A DNA stretch of 64,000 nt. Origin: JBAZPT01 sp041645535. Lineage in GTDB: Bacteria > Patescibacteriota > Minisyncoccia > Moranbacterales > UBA2206. The notes beneath the pieces are model-generated. The model saw nothing but the letters and a program-made list of their open reading frames with translations, had not been told where the DNA came from and made no database searches. The translations under genes were made by a program, and so were the position numbers. Location of the stretch: positions 1 through 64,000 of the forward strand of contig JBAZPT010000001.1 in assembly GCA_041645535.1 (NCBI GenBank). Direction: 5' to 3'. Positions 29,753 through 39,489 of this stretch are shown here, in pieces; within the stretch, counting starts at the first letter, position 1; every line of letters starts with the position of its first letter.

Positions 29753-30421
29753 ATGCGTTTTGAAATAATCACGATTTTTCCTGAAATTTTCAGTTCGTAT
29801 TTTTCCGAATCAATAATTAAGCGCGCCCAAAAAGCGGGGCTTATTGGCATTGCCGTCCATAATTTGCGCGATTGGACGACTGACAAGCATAAGACAGTGG
29901 ACGACACCCCCTATGGCGGCGGGGCGGGAATGGTGTTAAAAATTGAACCGATATACAAAGCAGTTAAGTTTATAAAGTCATTAAAGTCCATAAAGTCGAA
30001 AGGAAAAACTCGAATTATTTTATTTTCCGCCAAGGGCAAAAAATATACCCAAAAAGACGCGCGAAGATTGGTGAAATATGACAATTTAATTTTAATTTGC
30101 GGGCGTTATGAAGGCGTGGACGAGCGGGTGGCCAAGCATATAGCCGATGAAGAAATTTCAATCGGTGATTATGTGCTGACCGGCGGGGAAATTCCGGCGA
30201 TGGTTTTAGTGGATTCTGTTTCCAGACTAATTCCCGGCGTTTTGGGAAATGAAGAAAGTATAAAAAACGAATCCCATAGTATTGATGGCCAATTGGAATA
30301 TCCGCAATACACAAAACCGGAAATTTATAACAAATGGAAAACGCCGAAAATCCTGCTTTCCGGAAATCACAAGGAAATCGAAAACTGGCGCGCAAAGAAT
30401 TCTAAAAAATCAAAAATGTAG
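29753..30421 (+). CDS. trmD: tRNA (guanine37-N1)-methyltransferase
   Basis: A 222-residue TrmD, a knotted SPOUT methyltransferase forming m1G37 in tRNAs, which prevents frameshifting. FEIITIFPEIF is the N-terminal signature; the knot includes ICGRYEGVDERV and ISIGDYVLTGGEIPAMV. The ATG at 29753 is preferred to an earlier GTG that adds six residues. The TAG stop lies inside the palindrome at 30418-30446. Confidence 0.96.
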   Translation: MRFEIITIFPEIFSSYFSESIIKRAQKAGLIGIAVHNLRDWTTDKHKTVDDTPYGGGAGMVLKIEPIYKAVKFIKSLKSIKSKGKTRIILFSAKGKKYTQKDARRLVKYDNLILICGRYEGVDERVAKHIADEEISIGDYVLTGGEIPAMVLVDSVSRLIPGVLGNEESIKNESHSIDGQLEYPQYTKPEIYNKWKTPKILLSGNHKEIENWRAKNSKKSKM

Positions 30422-30446
30422 AGACGAGGCAGTGCCTCGTCTCTAC
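30418..30446. repeat. REP-like palindrome after trmD
   Basis: GTAGAGACGAGGCA and TGCCTCGTCTCTAC are perfect 14-bp arms around one base. The GTAG ends are the hallmark of REP elements mobilised by REP-associated transposases; one such gene lies at 34127. Confidence 0.8.
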
Positions 30447-30460
30447 ACCGGGATAAATTT

Positions 30461-31567
30461 ATGGCAAAAAGTGAAAATAAAGCCGACAGAATATTATTGT
30501 ATCTCACTTTCGCGCTGTTGGTTTTTGGATTGATCATGGTGGCTTCGGCCGGAATTGGCTATTCGCGCAGCCGGTTCGGGGACGCCTATTTTTTCTTCAA
30601 GCGCCAGCTGGTGGGAGTGTCCATCGGCTTAGTCGCTTTATATTTAACGCAAAAAATAGATTATAATTTTTGGAAAAAAATATCCTTTCCATTTTTTGCG
30701 TTAAGCGTAATTTTTTTGGTTTTGGTTTTTATTCCTGGGATCGGGTCAAAGATTTATGGCGCTAATCGCTGGATCCAGTTGGGTATTGTTTCTTTCCAGC
30801 CTTCAGAGATGCTTAAACTCGCGCTCATTATATATCTGGCGGCCTGGTTTGAAAGCCGCGGAGAACGGTCCCGTGATTTTTTTGAAGGGCTATTGCCGTT
30901 TGTAGCTATAATCGGGGTCATTGGTTTTTTGCTGATAAAACAGCCGGATATGGGAACGCTGGGTGTTACAGTTTTGATTGCGATGTCCATTTATTTTATC
31001 AATGGCGCGAAGATTTCCCATATGCTGCTTTTGGCTTTTGGTGGTTTTCTGAGTTTTTACGCGCTGATGAAAACCGAAAGCTATCGCATGGACCGCTTTT
31101 TAGTTTTTTTGCATCCGGAATTGGATCCTAAGGGTGTTGGCTATCAGATAAATCAGGCGCTTTTAGCTATCGGATCTGGTGGAATTTTGGGCGTAGGCCT
31201 GGGGCATAGCATGCAAAAATTCAATTATTTGCCGGAACCGGCCGGAGACTCTATATTTGCTATAATAGGAGAAGAGCTGGGATTGATCGGGGCGGGCATT
31301 CTAATTATTCTTTTTGTCGCGCTGTCTCTTCGGGGATTGCGTGTTGCGCGCAATGCTCCGGATATTTTTTCAAAACTGGTGGCGACTGGCGTGGTTGCCT
31401 GGATATTTTTTCAGGCGTTTATAAACATCGCGGCCATCTCAGGATTGATTCCGCTTACGGGCGTGCCGCTGCCGCTTATCAGTTATGGCGGAACCTCGGT
31501 TATATTTTTAATGGCGGGGATAGGCATTTTATTAAACATTTCAAAACAAGCTAATTTAAATTCTTAA
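30461..31567 (+). CDS. ftsW: FtsW/RodA/SpoVE family peptidoglycan polymerase
   Basis: A 368-residue protein with about ten transmembrane helices. Conserved blocks include GIGSKIYGANRWIQLGIVSFQPSE, KQPDMGTLGV and the C-terminal GVPLPLISYGGTS. SEDS proteins polymerise lipid II glycan strands with a class B PBP. Position just before murG and murC favours FtsW over RodA. It opens the cell-wall operon ftsW-murG-murC. Confidence 0.93.
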   Translation: MAKSENKADRILLYLTFALLVFGLIMVASAGIGYSRSRFGDAYFFFKRQLVGVSIGLVALYLTQKIDYNFWKKISFPFFALSVIFLVLVFIPGIGSKIYGANRWIQLGIVSFQPSEMLKLALIIYLAAWFESRGERSRDFFEGLLPFVAIIGVIGFLLIKQPDMGTLGVTVLIAMSIYFINGAKISHMLLLAFGGFLSFYALMKTESYRMDRFLVFLHPELDPKGVGYQINQALLAIGSGGILGVGLGHSMQKFNYLPEPAGDSIFAIIGEELGLIGAGILIILFVALSLRGLRVARNAPDIFSKLVATGVVAWIFFQAFINIAAISGLIPLTGVPLPLISYGGTSVIFLMAGIGILLNISKQANLNS

Positions 31568-31580
31568 TCTAAATACGCAT

Positions 31581-32684
31581 ATGAGAATTGTTTTAACAGG
31601 CGGGGGAACGGGCGGACATTTAATTCCCCTGATCAATGTTGCTAAAAAAATAAATGAAAAAATCGGACAGGTTGAATTTTTATTCATCGGTCCCGGGGGG
31701 GTGCTGGAAGAAAAGCTGATGGGGAAAGAGGGTATAGGCATAAAAGAAATTATGACGGGTAAAATGCGCAGGTATTTTTCCTGGAAAAATTTTTCTGATG
31801 CTATTAAAATTCCGATTGGAACAATCCAATCCCTTTGGCTTTTGTTGATATTTATGCCGGACGCGATTTTTTCCAAGGGCGGATTCGCATCATTTCCTGT
31901 GGTTTTTGCCGGCTGGCTTTACCGCATCCCTATTTTTATCCACGATTCTGATTGCGTGCCGGGCTTGGCCAACAGCATTTTAGGCAAACTGGCAACGAGG
32001 GTGGCGGTATCATATCCGGAAGCCGAGCGGGAGTTCACGCCGGGGCGAGTTGCTCTTACCGGGAATCCGGTCAACAATGAAATAAATCAGGGCGATCCGG
32101 AAAAAGCGCGGAAAATGTTTTCGCTTACTGATATTAAAAAAACAATTTTTGTTTATGGCGGCTCGCAGGGATCGCAGATGATTAATAATAAAGTTATCAA
32201 AATTCTGCCCCAGCTTCTGAAAAAATACCAGGTGATTCATCAGACTGGAGAAAAAAATTATGCGGATGTCGAACATAAGGCTGGCGAGCTGGGAATCAAG
32301 GCTGGGCGTGACGGCTATTTCCCTATTCCGTTTGTCCACAGTGAACTCAAAGATATTTTGGCGGTGGCGGATTTGGTTATCTCGCGCGCTGGCGCTAATT
32401 CACTTTCTGAAATCGCGGCCAATGGCAAACCGGCAATTGTCATTCCCATTGAACACTCGGCCAATAATCACCAGCGGATGAATGCTTATTCGATTTCCAA
32501 GGCCGGCGGGTGCATCGTACTGGAAGAATCAAATTTGGGAGAAAATATTTTTCTTTCGCGCATCGCAGAAATTCTCGAGGGCGATGAGTTGTCCGGCCGG
32601 TTGTCCCAGAATATCAAACAGTTTTACCATCCGGATGCGGCTGACAAAATCGCGGAAGGCATTATTGATATAATAAAAAAATAA
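31581..32684 (+). CDS. murG: UDP-GlcNAc:lipid I N-acetylglucosaminyltransferase
   Basis: A 367-residue MurG, a GT28 enzyme that makes lipid II from lipid I on the inner face of the membrane. The Gly-rich loop TGGGTGGHL and the C-terminal donor-binding SRAGANSLSEI with PIEHSANNHQ are present. It starts 13 bp after ftsW and its stop is 2 bp before murC, indicating tight co-translation. Confidence 0.96.
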   Translation: MRIVLTGGGTGGHLIPLINVAKKINEKIGQVEFLFIGPGGVLEEKLMGKEGIGIKEIMTGKMRRYFSWKNFSDAIKIPIGTIQSLWLLLIFMPDAIFSKGGFASFPVVFAGWLYRIPIFIHDSDCVPGLANSILGKLATRVAVSYPEAEREFTPGRVALTGNPVNNEINQGDPEKARKMFSLTDIKKTIFVYGGSQGSQMINNKVIKILPQLLKKYQVIHQTGEKNYADVEHKAGELGIKAGRDGYFPIPFVHSELKDILAVADLVISRAGANSLSEIAANGKPAIVIPIEHSANNHQRMNAYSISKAGGCIVLEESNLGENIFLSRIAEILEGDELSGRLSQNIKQFYHPDAADKIAEGIIDIIKK

Positions 32685-32686
32685 TT

Positions 32687-34084
32687 ATGCCGGATTTATC
32701 CAAAATTAAAAAAGCTTATTTCATCGGCATTAAGGGCGCCGGTATGGCGGCGGTAGCAGAAATTTTCAACAAGCGCGGGGTTGAAGTTTTGGGGTCAGAC
32801 ACAGACGAAAAATTTTTTACCGATGAAATTCTGGAGAAAAATAAGATAAAATATTTTGAAAAATTTGCTACGGCGAATATTCCCAAAGATGCCGATCTAG
32901 TTGTTTATTCGACTGTCTATAACGCGGAAAATAACATTGAATTCGCTGAAGCAAAAAAGAGGGGAATTGCAATGGCGAGTTATCCCGAGATACTTGGAAA
33001 ATTATTTAATGAAAAAATGGGAATCGCAGTTTGCGGGACGCATGGCAAAACAACCACCACAGCGATGCTGGCCGAGATTTTACGCGCTTCCGGCGCCGAT
33101 CCAAGTGCGATTGTCGGCAGTAAAGTGATTGACTGGCAGGGAAGCTCGCTGGCGGGAAAGGGAAAAATTTTTGTGGCTGAAGCGGATGAATACCAGAATA
33201 AATTGCAGTATTACAATCCTTTCGCAGCTATTATTACGAGCGTCGATTGGGATCACCCGGACTTTTTTCCGACATTTTCGGAATACAAAAAAGTTTTTGC
33301 GGATTTTGCAGCCAAAATTCCCAAAACCGGCTTTTTGGTGGTGTGGGGAGATAGTACAAACGCGCTGGAGATTGCAAAAAACTCCAAATGTGAAGTAATC
33401 AAATATGGTTTTTTGGAAGACAATGACGCGATAATTTCAAAATCCGAAATCCAAATTTCAAATCAAGTCCAAAATCCAAAATATCAAAAATTTAAAATTA
33501 ATTATAAGGGCGAAGATGTGGGTGAATTTGAAATGCAGTTAGTCGGCGATCATAATATTTTAAACGCAACGGCTGGGATTATTGCTTGCTACAAATTAGG
33601 AATTGATATGGAAAAAGCGCGCGAGGCCGTCAAAAATTTTCAGGGAACTTCGAGGCGCTTTGAATATATCGGCGAGAGAAACGGCGCGATTCTTATCGAC
33701 GACTATGCCCACCATCCCGAGGAAATAAAAGCCACGCTCAAGGCGGCGCGGGAAATTTATCCAGAAAAAAATATCATCACTATTTTTCATCCGCACACTT
33801 TTACGCGCACTAAAGCGCTTCTCTCGGAATTTTCACAGAGTTTTGGCGACACAGACAAAGTTATTATTATTGATATTTACGGCAGCGCCCGCGAAATTCA
33901 GGGGGGAGTAACATCTAAAGAATTAACCAGCCTGATTAATAAATATGATCGCGACAAAGCCAAATATATTCCAACAATCGATGAAACGATAGAATATTTA
34001 AAAGACAAGATCGGCGCTGAAGACATCGTTATATCCATGGGCGCGGGGGATGTGTGGAAAGTGGCAAATCAATTGAAAAATTGA
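32687..34084 (+). CDS. murC: UDP-N-acetylmuramate--L-alanine ligase
   Basis: A 465-residue MurC, adding L-Ala to UDP-MurNAc. The N-terminal Rossmann motif GIKGAGMAAVAEIF, ATP-binding CGTHGKTTTTAML, and DDYAHHPEEIKATL are intact. The middle region contains a low-complexity ISKSEIQISNQVQ stretch of the dispersed-repeat type. It ends the ftsW-murG-murC run; murB is 4 kb downstream, separated by a transposase, an unknown gene and an ATPase. Confidence 0.96.
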   Translation: MPDLSKIKKAYFIGIKGAGMAAVAEIFNKRGVEVLGSDTDEKFFTDEILEKNKIKYFEKFATANIPKDADLVVYSTVYNAENNIEFAEAKKRGIAMASYPEILGKLFNEKMGIAVCGTHGKTTTTAMLAEILRASGADPSAIVGSKVIDWQGSSLAGKGKIFVAEADEYQNKLQYYNPFAAIITSVDWDHPDFFPTFSEYKKVFADFAAKIPKTGFLVVWGDSTNALEIAKNSKCEVIKYGFLEDNDAIISKSEIQISNQVQNPKYQKFKINYKGEDVGEFEMQLVGDHNILNATAGIIACYKLGIDMEKAREAVKNFQGTSRRFEYIGERNGAILIDDYAHHPEEIKATLKAAREIYPEKNIITIFHPHTFTRTKALLSEFSQSFGDTDKVIIIDIYGSAREIQGGVTSKELTSLINKYDRDKAKYIPTIDETIEYLKDKIGAEDIVISMGAGDVWKVANQLKN

Positions 34085-34090
34085 ATAATA

Positions 34091-34110
34091 GGAACGCACA
34101 TGTGCGTTCC
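34091..34110. repeat. REP-like palindrome before the transposase
   Basis: GGAACGCACATGTGCGTTCC is a perfect 20-bp palindrome followed by CTAC, the reverse of GTAG. It lies between the murC stop and the transposase start. Confidence 0.8.
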
Positions 34111-34126
34111 CTACGATGACATAAAA

Positions 34127-34666
34127 ATGAAAAATCGAAAACCAAATCGCCTGCGAAATTATAATTATTCACAGAATGGAATGTATTTTGTTACCATTTG
34201 CATCAAAAACAGGTTTAAATGTTTTGGAGAAATTAAAAGCGGAAAAATGGTTTTTAATAAATTAGGAAAAATTGCGGAAAAATGTTATTTAGAAATACCA
34301 AATCATTTTCCGGATGTATTTTTAGATGAATTTGTCATAATGCCAAACCATGTCCATGTGATTATTGAAACAGGCGCAGATAACGCATCTGTAGGGAACG
34401 CAGAAATGCGTTCCAAAATAAAAAATAATGAAAAAATAGATAGAACGAAGATGTTATTATCGAAAGCAATCCATGGCTTTAAGGCATCTGTGACAAAAGA
34501 GATAAACAGAATGAAAGATTATAATGTTGAGTTTGGGTGGCAAAAGTCATTTTATGATCATATAATCCGCAATGAAATTTCCCTGAACAAAATCCGTGAA
34601 TATATCCAAACCAATCCGCAAATGTGGGAACGGGATCGGAATAATATGGAAAATATATGGATGTAA
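34127..34666 (+). CDS. REP-associated tyrosine transposase (Y1, IS200-like)
   Basis: A 179-residue TnpA-REP/RAYT protein. MYFVTICIKNR opens the Y1 domain, MPNHVHVII contains the HUH metal site, and the catalytic Tyr lies in SFYDHIIRNE. Such transposases are single-copy, host-adapted, and associated with REP palindromes rather than moving as full IS. An upstream ATG (34100) lies inside the REP palindrome, so this ATG is preferred. A REP-like hairpin GGAACGCA-GAAA-TGCGTTCC (34395-34414, preceded by GTAG) is embedded in the reading frame. Confidence 0.88.
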   Translation: MKNRKPNRLRNYNYSQNGMYFVTICIKNRFKCFGEIKSGKMVFNKLGKIAEKCYLEIPNHFPDVFLDEFVIMPNHVHVIIETGADNASVGNAEMRSKIKNNEKIDRTKMLLSKAIHGFKASVTKEINRMKDYNVEFGWQKSFYDHIIRNEISLNKIREYIQTNPQMWERDRNNMENIWM

Positions 34667-34684
34667 AAAATTACAAATAAATTT

Positions 34685-35419
34685 ATGTCTCATGAATGGC
34701 AGGGGCCGATAAAGCCGAATAATAAGGAACTTCCTCCGGCGGAAAATCCGGATAAAAGTCCTGAAAAGCAGGAGGATGTTGAAAGTGTGGAAAGAGAAAA
34801 CAGAAGAAAAAATATAATAGCAATAGCAAAAACAAAAATTGGGGTCCTTTTTGATTCGTATGAAAATGGACAGAAAAGAATTGATGACCTAAGGTGGCAA
34901 ATTGATAGGTTGGAATTTTTAGAAAATAAGGAAACAATGAAAAAGGAATTGGAAAAATGTATTAATATAGAAACAAAAAAGAAATTTGTGGATGAGGTGA
35001 TAACGATTATTATGCCATTTATTGAACTTAAATTGGAAAAGCCCGAGCTTTTTATGCGTGAGGCCGAAGCTGACCGAGAATTCATGAAACTCAATGAGCT
35101 GCTTTCTTATGAAATAAAAGGCGATAGCATCCTTATACACATGGTACCGGGGGAAAAAGTAGAAAATTTCGTAATCAAATTTAAGGCAGGCTTGCAAAAA
35201 TTAGCTGAAATATTAAATGAAAATAAAAACATAGAAACTATACAGGCTACATCATGGATTATTGCGAAGCATCCTAAGCTTATTGAAAGATCCGGATTTG
35301 TTATAGATGGTGAAATTAGTAAAAAAATCAGAGAGGAACATTTTTTTGGAGACAAAAGCAAAATCTCTCAAGCTCATATATTGCGAAATGACTTTTTGGA
35401 AAAATATTTAGTAAAATAA
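34685..35419 (+). CDS. Unknown protein, 244 residues
   Basis: A charged soluble protein. A disordered Pro/Glu-rich N-terminus (1-45) is followed by a helical region (about 45-120) and a C-terminal domain (about 130-244) with alternating strands and helices. ETIQATSWIIAKHPKLIERSGF near 178-200 has the rhythm of an acetyltransferase-like fold, but no AcCoA loop is visible. I do not recognise a family. It lies between the transposase and the P-type ATPase, 15 bp upstream of the latter, so it may be co-transcribed with it. Confidence 0.55.
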   Translation: MSHEWQGPIKPNNKELPPAENPDKSPEKQEDVESVERENRRKNIIAIAKTKIGVLFDSYENGQKRIDDLRWQIDRLEFLENKETMKKELEKCINIETKKKFVDEVITIIMPFIELKLEKPELFMREAEADREFMKLNELLSYEIKGDSILIHMVPGEKVENFVIKFKAGLQKLAEILNENKNIETIQATSWIIAKHPKLIERSGFVIDGEISKKIREEHFFGDKSKISQAHILRNDFLEKYLVK

Positions 35420-35434
35420 AATAAAAAAGTAATA

Positions 35435-38122
35435 ATGCCAAAACTAGAAAAACAAATCTACAACCTAACTCCCGACGAAGTGTTGCAAAAATTCAACACT
35501 TCTTTGAGCGGGCTTTCTAATGAAGAAGTTGGAAAGCGGTTAGAAAAATACGGTTTTAACAGGCTTCCGGAAGCCAAGGCTGAAGGATTGGCGGCTATTT
35601 TTTGGCGGCAGTTTAGAAGCCCATTGATTTATGTTTTGCTTTTGGCGGCGCTGGCGGTTTTTTTTACCAGCGAAATATCCGATGGGTTTGTGATACTTTT
35701 TATTATTTTCTTTAACGCCGTTATCGGGACTATCCAAGAGGGCCGGGCGCAAAATACGCTTTTGGCGCTCAAAAAAATGACGCAAACCGACGCCTCGGTC
35801 ATCCGGGGAGGTAGAGAAACTATTGTGGATTCTGACCAATTGGTGCCTGGCGATGTTATTGTTTTGAGAGAAGGAGATAAGGTGCCCGCGGACGCGAGAC
35901 TCATCCACGACGATATTTTCAAAGTTGATGAAGCGGTAATTACCGGGGAATCAAGCTATAAAATAAAAACAGCGGAGCCGATTATGAAAGAAGTTGTTCC
36001 CGTGGCTGATCAGGAGAATATGGTTTTTAGCGGTATGTATGTTGTCGCGGGAACATCCAAGGCGGTGGTAGTTGTAACCGGCATTGAAACTTTCATCGGT
36101 AAAATTTCACAAAAAGCGGCGCTTATCGATAGCGACATGCCTCTCAAGAAAGATATTCAGCATCTTTCAAAAATTATCATCATTTCGGTTTCCATAATCG
36201 TAATTTTGCTGATGATTCTGGGTTTGCTTGCCGAAAATCCGATACTGGATATTTTTAAGGTAGCAGTCGCAGTGGCAGTTTCCGTTGTTCCTGAGGGCCT
36301 GCCTATCGTGATGACGGTGGTCCTGGCGATGGGAGTTTGGCGGATGAGTAAACACAATGTTTTGGTGAAAAGGCTGCAAGCGGTTGAAGCATTGGGTCAG
36401 GCCGAAATTATTGCCGTGGATAAAACCGGTACGCTTACTAAAAATGAACTTAGCGTGGAAAAAGTTTATTGCCACGGAAAAATTTTTAATATTGCGGGAG
36501 CCGGCTATGATCCGACAGGTGAAATCAGGCATGAAAAAGATATTATTGATCCGCTCAATTACCAGGAACTTTTGATGGCCGGAAGAATCGCCTCTTTTTG
36601 CTCAAACGCGCAGGTGGCCTATCTGGCTGATGAAAAAATCTGGAAAGTTTCCGGCGATCCGGTGGAGGCGGCCATGCTGGTTTTTTCTGAAAAAGTCGGT
36701 TTCAAAAAAGAAATTCTGGAAAGTGAAATGCCCAAGCTGGATGAATTGCCTTTTGATTATAAGACAAAAATCCACGCGACGCTGAATCGGGGCGAGCGGG
36801 AAAATTTTTTGGCGGTTTCGGGAGCTCCGGAAAAAATAATTGAAAAATGCGTGAAAATATGGCATCCGAACGGAGGCATCAAAATTTCACAAAAAGACCG
36901 GGATGAACTTGAAAAAATATTTGTGGCTATGTCCAAAGAGGGCTTGCGCGTAATCGCCATCGCCCGCGCGAAAACTTTGCTCAAAACTGTTTCTGCCGGC
37001 GATCTTGCGGAACTTTCATTTATGGGATTTTTGGCGATGAAGGATGTGCTTCGTGAAGAAGCCAAGGAAGCTGTCGCGAAAGCCCAGGCCGGAGGGATAA
37101 AAGTAGTGATGCTTACGGGTGATCATAAAATAAGCGCTGAGGCCATCGCCAAAGAAGCCGGAATATGCAAAGGCGGGGAGAAAATAATTACCGGCGATCA
37201 GATAGACGGCCTGAGCGACTTTCAACTGGAACAGGCGATCGGAGATGCTTGTGTTTTTGCCAGAGTGACTCCCGAGCATAAATTGAGAATCATTGAGGCT
37301 TATCGGAGGCGGGGCGAAGTGGTGGCTATGACCGGCGATGGAGTGAATGACGCGTTGTCGCTTGCTGCCGCCGATCTCGGAGTTTCGATGGGAAAAATCG
37401 GAACGGAAGTCGCCAAGGAATCTTCGGATATCGTTCTTTTGGATGACAATTTTGGAAACATCGTGCTTGGCATTAAGGAGGGAAAAAATATTTTAAAAAC
37501 AATCAAAAAAGTAATCCTCTATCTTTTTTCGACCAGTGCCGGAGAACTGCTTGTGATTTTCGCGACCTTTATCATCGGCTGGCCGCTGCCAATTCTGGCA
37601 GTGCAAATTTTGTGGCTCAATCTGGTTACCGACGGATTTCTGGATATCTCGCTGGCGATGGAGCCGAGGGAAAAGGGAATGCTTGCGAAAATAAAAAACA
37701 AATATTCCAAAAGGCTTGTTGACTGGAGAATGGCGCGGAGAATTGTGCTTATGGCGGCTGCCATGATGGTCGGGACTCTTTTCCTTTTCGGAAAATATTT
37801 CGAAGACGATCTTGAAAAAGCCTGGACCGTTTCACTTACGGTGCTGGCGGTCTTTCAGTGGTTCAATGCCTGGAATTGCCGCTCGGAAGAAAAATCCATT
37901 TTCACGACGAATCCGTTTTCCAATTTATATCTGGTTAGCGCGACTGTAATTGTGATCATATTGCAATGTCTGGCATTATACACAGCATTCGGACAAAAAA
38001 TATTGCATACAGTTCCGCTCGGAGCAGGCGAATGGGCGTTGATTATTTCAGTGGGATTCAGTATAGTTGTTGTGGAAGAAGCGAGAAAAGCGTTGTATAG
38101 ATTCATGCATAAATTTGATTAA
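35435..38122 (+). CDS. Cation-transporting P-type ATPase (P2-type, Ca2+-like)
   Basis: An 895-residue ATPase. It has an N-terminal cation-ATPase domain, an actuator with VITGESSYK, the ion-binding PEGLP in helix 4, phosphorylation site DKTGTLT (Asp329), the MLTGDHKISAEAIAKEAGI and MTGDGVNDA hinge, and a C-terminal helix bundle. The PEGLP motif with long C-terminal helices fits the P2A/P2B group (Ca2+ or related divalent cations). It drives ATP-powered export across the membrane. The next gene, murB, starts 3 bp later. Confidence 0.92.
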   Translation: MPKLEKQIYNLTPDEVLQKFNTSLSGLSNEEVGKRLEKYGFNRLPEAKAEGLAAIFWRQFRSPLIYVLLLAALAVFFTSEISDGFVILFIIFFNAVIGTIQEGRAQNTLLALKKMTQTDASVIRGGRETIVDSDQLVPGDVIVLREGDKVPADARLIHDDIFKVDEAVITGESSYKIKTAEPIMKEVVPVADQENMVFSGMYVVAGTSKAVVVVTGIETFIGKISQKAALIDSDMPLKKDIQHLSKIIIISVSIIVILLMILGLLAENPILDIFKVAVAVAVSVVPEGLPIVMTVVLAMGVWRMSKHNVLVKRLQAVEALGQAEIIAVDKTGTLTKNELSVEKVYCHGKIFNIAGAGYDPTGEIRHEKDIIDPLNYQELLMAGRIASFCSNAQVAYLADEKIWKVSGDPVEAAMLVFSEKVGFKKEILESEMPKLDELPFDYKTKIHATLNRGERENFLAVSGAPEKIIEKCVKIWHPNGGIKISQKDRDELEKIFVAMSKEGLRVIAIARAKTLLKTVSAGDLAELSFMGFLAMKDVLREEAKEAVAKAQAGGIKVVMLTGDHKISAEAIAKEAGICKGGEKIITGDQIDGLSDFQLEQAIGDACVFARVTPEHKLRIIEAYRRRGEVVAMTGDGVNDALSLAAADLGVSMGKIGTEVAKESSDIVLLDDNFGNIVLGIKEGKNILKTIKKVILYLFSTSAGELLVIFATFIIGWPLPILAVQILWLNLVTDGFLDISLAMEPREKGMLAKIKNKYSKRLVDWRMARRIVLMAAAMMVGTLFLFGKYFEDDLEKAWTVSLTVLAVFQWFNAWNCRSEEKSIFTTNPFSNLYLVSATVIVIILQCLALYTAFGQKILHTVPLGAGEWALIISVGFSIVVVEEARKALYRFMHKFD

Positions 38123-38125
38123 ATT

Positions 38126-39052
38126 ATGATTAAAATCCAGAAAAATATTCCACTGGCTCCATATACGACATTCTGCATTGGCGGGCCGGCGAAGTGCTTC
38201 GTAGAAGCAAGCTCCGAAGAGGAGCTTATTGAAAGTTTGCAATACGCCAAAAAAAATAAGCTAAATTTTTTTATTTTGGGCGGCGGCAGCAATGTGCTGA
38301 TCAGTGACGATGGTTTTGACGGGCTGATTATAAAAATACAAAATACTAAATACAACATACAAAATACAACCATCGAAGCTGGAGCCGGAACTTCGATCGC
38401 CAAGCTGATAAAAATATCAACAGAAAATGGTTTGACCGGGCTGGAATGGGTGGCGGGCATTCCAGGAGTGGTCGGCGGAGCGGTAAGGGGAAACGCGGGG
38501 GCGTTTGGAAGCTGTATGCAAAACTCAATTGAAAGCGTGAAGGTAGTTGATACTCGTAAAATGCAAACCGCAATTTACAATAAAGAAGGTTGCAAATTCA
38601 GTTATCGCAGCAGCGTTTTTAAGGAAAATCCGCAGCTGGTTATTTTATCAATTACTCTGAAATTAAACCTTGGCGATAAAAATAAAATACAAAATAAAGT
38701 TAAGGAAATAATTAAAATGAGGAATTTGAATCATCCAAAAGAAAACAGCGCCGGATCGTTCTTCAAAAATCCTATTATTGAAAATAACGAATTGGTGGAA
38801 AAATTTGAGCGGGATCAAAGTATTAAATGCAAGGACAATAAGATTCCGGCCGGCTGGCTGATTGATCAAGTCGGATTAAAAGGCAAAAAAATCGGCGGGG
38901 CGATGGTGAGCGAGAAGCATGCTAATTTCATCGTAAACACTGGCGGAGCCACAGCCGAAGATGTTATAATGCTCTCATGCCTCGTCAAGCAGCAAGTGCG
39001 GGACAAATTCGGGATTGAGCTCAAGGAAGAAGTGCAATTAATCGGATTCTAA
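38126..39052 (+). CDS. murB: UDP-N-acetylenolpyruvoylglucosamine reductase
   Basis: A 308-residue MurB, reducing UDP-GlcNAc-enolpyruvate to UDP-MurNAc with FAD and NADPH. FAD-binding LGGGSNVLISDDGFDGLII, GLEWVAGIPGVVGGAVRGNAGAFG, the catalytic Ser in NSAGSFFKNP and the C-terminal Glu in ELKEEV are present. It belongs functionally with the murG-murC cluster upstream. Confidence 0.95.
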   Translation: MIKIQKNIPLAPYTTFCIGGPAKCFVEASSEEELIESLQYAKKNKLNFFILGGGSNVLISDDGFDGLIIKIQNTKYNIQNTTIEAGAGTSIAKLIKISTENGLTGLEWVAGIPGVVGGAVRGNAGAFGSCMQNSIESVKVVDTRKMQTAIYNKEGCKFSYRSSVFKENPQLVILSITLKLNLGDKNKIQNKVKEIIKMRNLNHPKENSAGSFFKNPIIENNELVEKFERDQSIKCKDNKIPAGWLIDQVGLKGKKIGGAMVSEKHANFIVNTGGATAEDVIMLSCLVKQQVRDKFGIELKEEVQLIGF

Positions 39053-39069
39053 TAAATAATATAAATATT

Positions 39070-39435
39070 ATGACGATTGAAAACAGTGTGCGTCTGTATT
39101 TCAAGGGTTTGAAAATAGACGACCGAACAGAGAGTTACATAACCAAAAGATTACAGTCAGCGCAAAAATTGCTCGAAAAAATAAACAGAATTGAAGTCGA
39201 GATTGACATGGATAAAAAGAAAAACAAGTTTCGGGTGGAAGTAATGGTAAAAACTCCCCATCAGCTTTACCGCGCCGAAGAAACAACAGAAAGCATCGAG
39301 GGTTCAATCGACATAGTTTCGGAACAGCTAAAAGTTCAAATCAGGAAAGACAAGGAGCGAGTGGTAGCTTTGCGTCGCCGGGGCGGAAGATCGCTCAAAA
39401 AGAAGATAACTATCGACCAAAACGCCCGTTTCTAG
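39070..39435 (+). CDS. hpf: Ribosome hibernation-promoting factor / RaiA (short form)
   Basis: A 121-residue HPF/RaiA family protein. The beta-alpha-beta-beta-beta-alpha core (VRLYFKGLKIDDRTESYI ... RIEVEIDMDKKKNKFRVEVMVKTP) is followed by a basic tail. It binds the decoding region of idle ribosomes. The C-terminal dimerisation domain of long HPF is absent, as in short-form HPF/YfiA. Confidence 0.9.
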   Translation: MTIENSVRLYFKGLKIDDRTESYITKRLQSAQKLLEKINRIEVEIDMDKKKNKFRVEVMVKTPHQLYRAEETTESIEGSIDIVSEQLKVQIRKDKERVVALRRRGGRSLKKKITIDQNARF

Positions 39436-39489
39436 ATTCCCCGAGGTTTTTGAGAGGCTTAAATAAGCCATAATTAATATAAAAACAAA

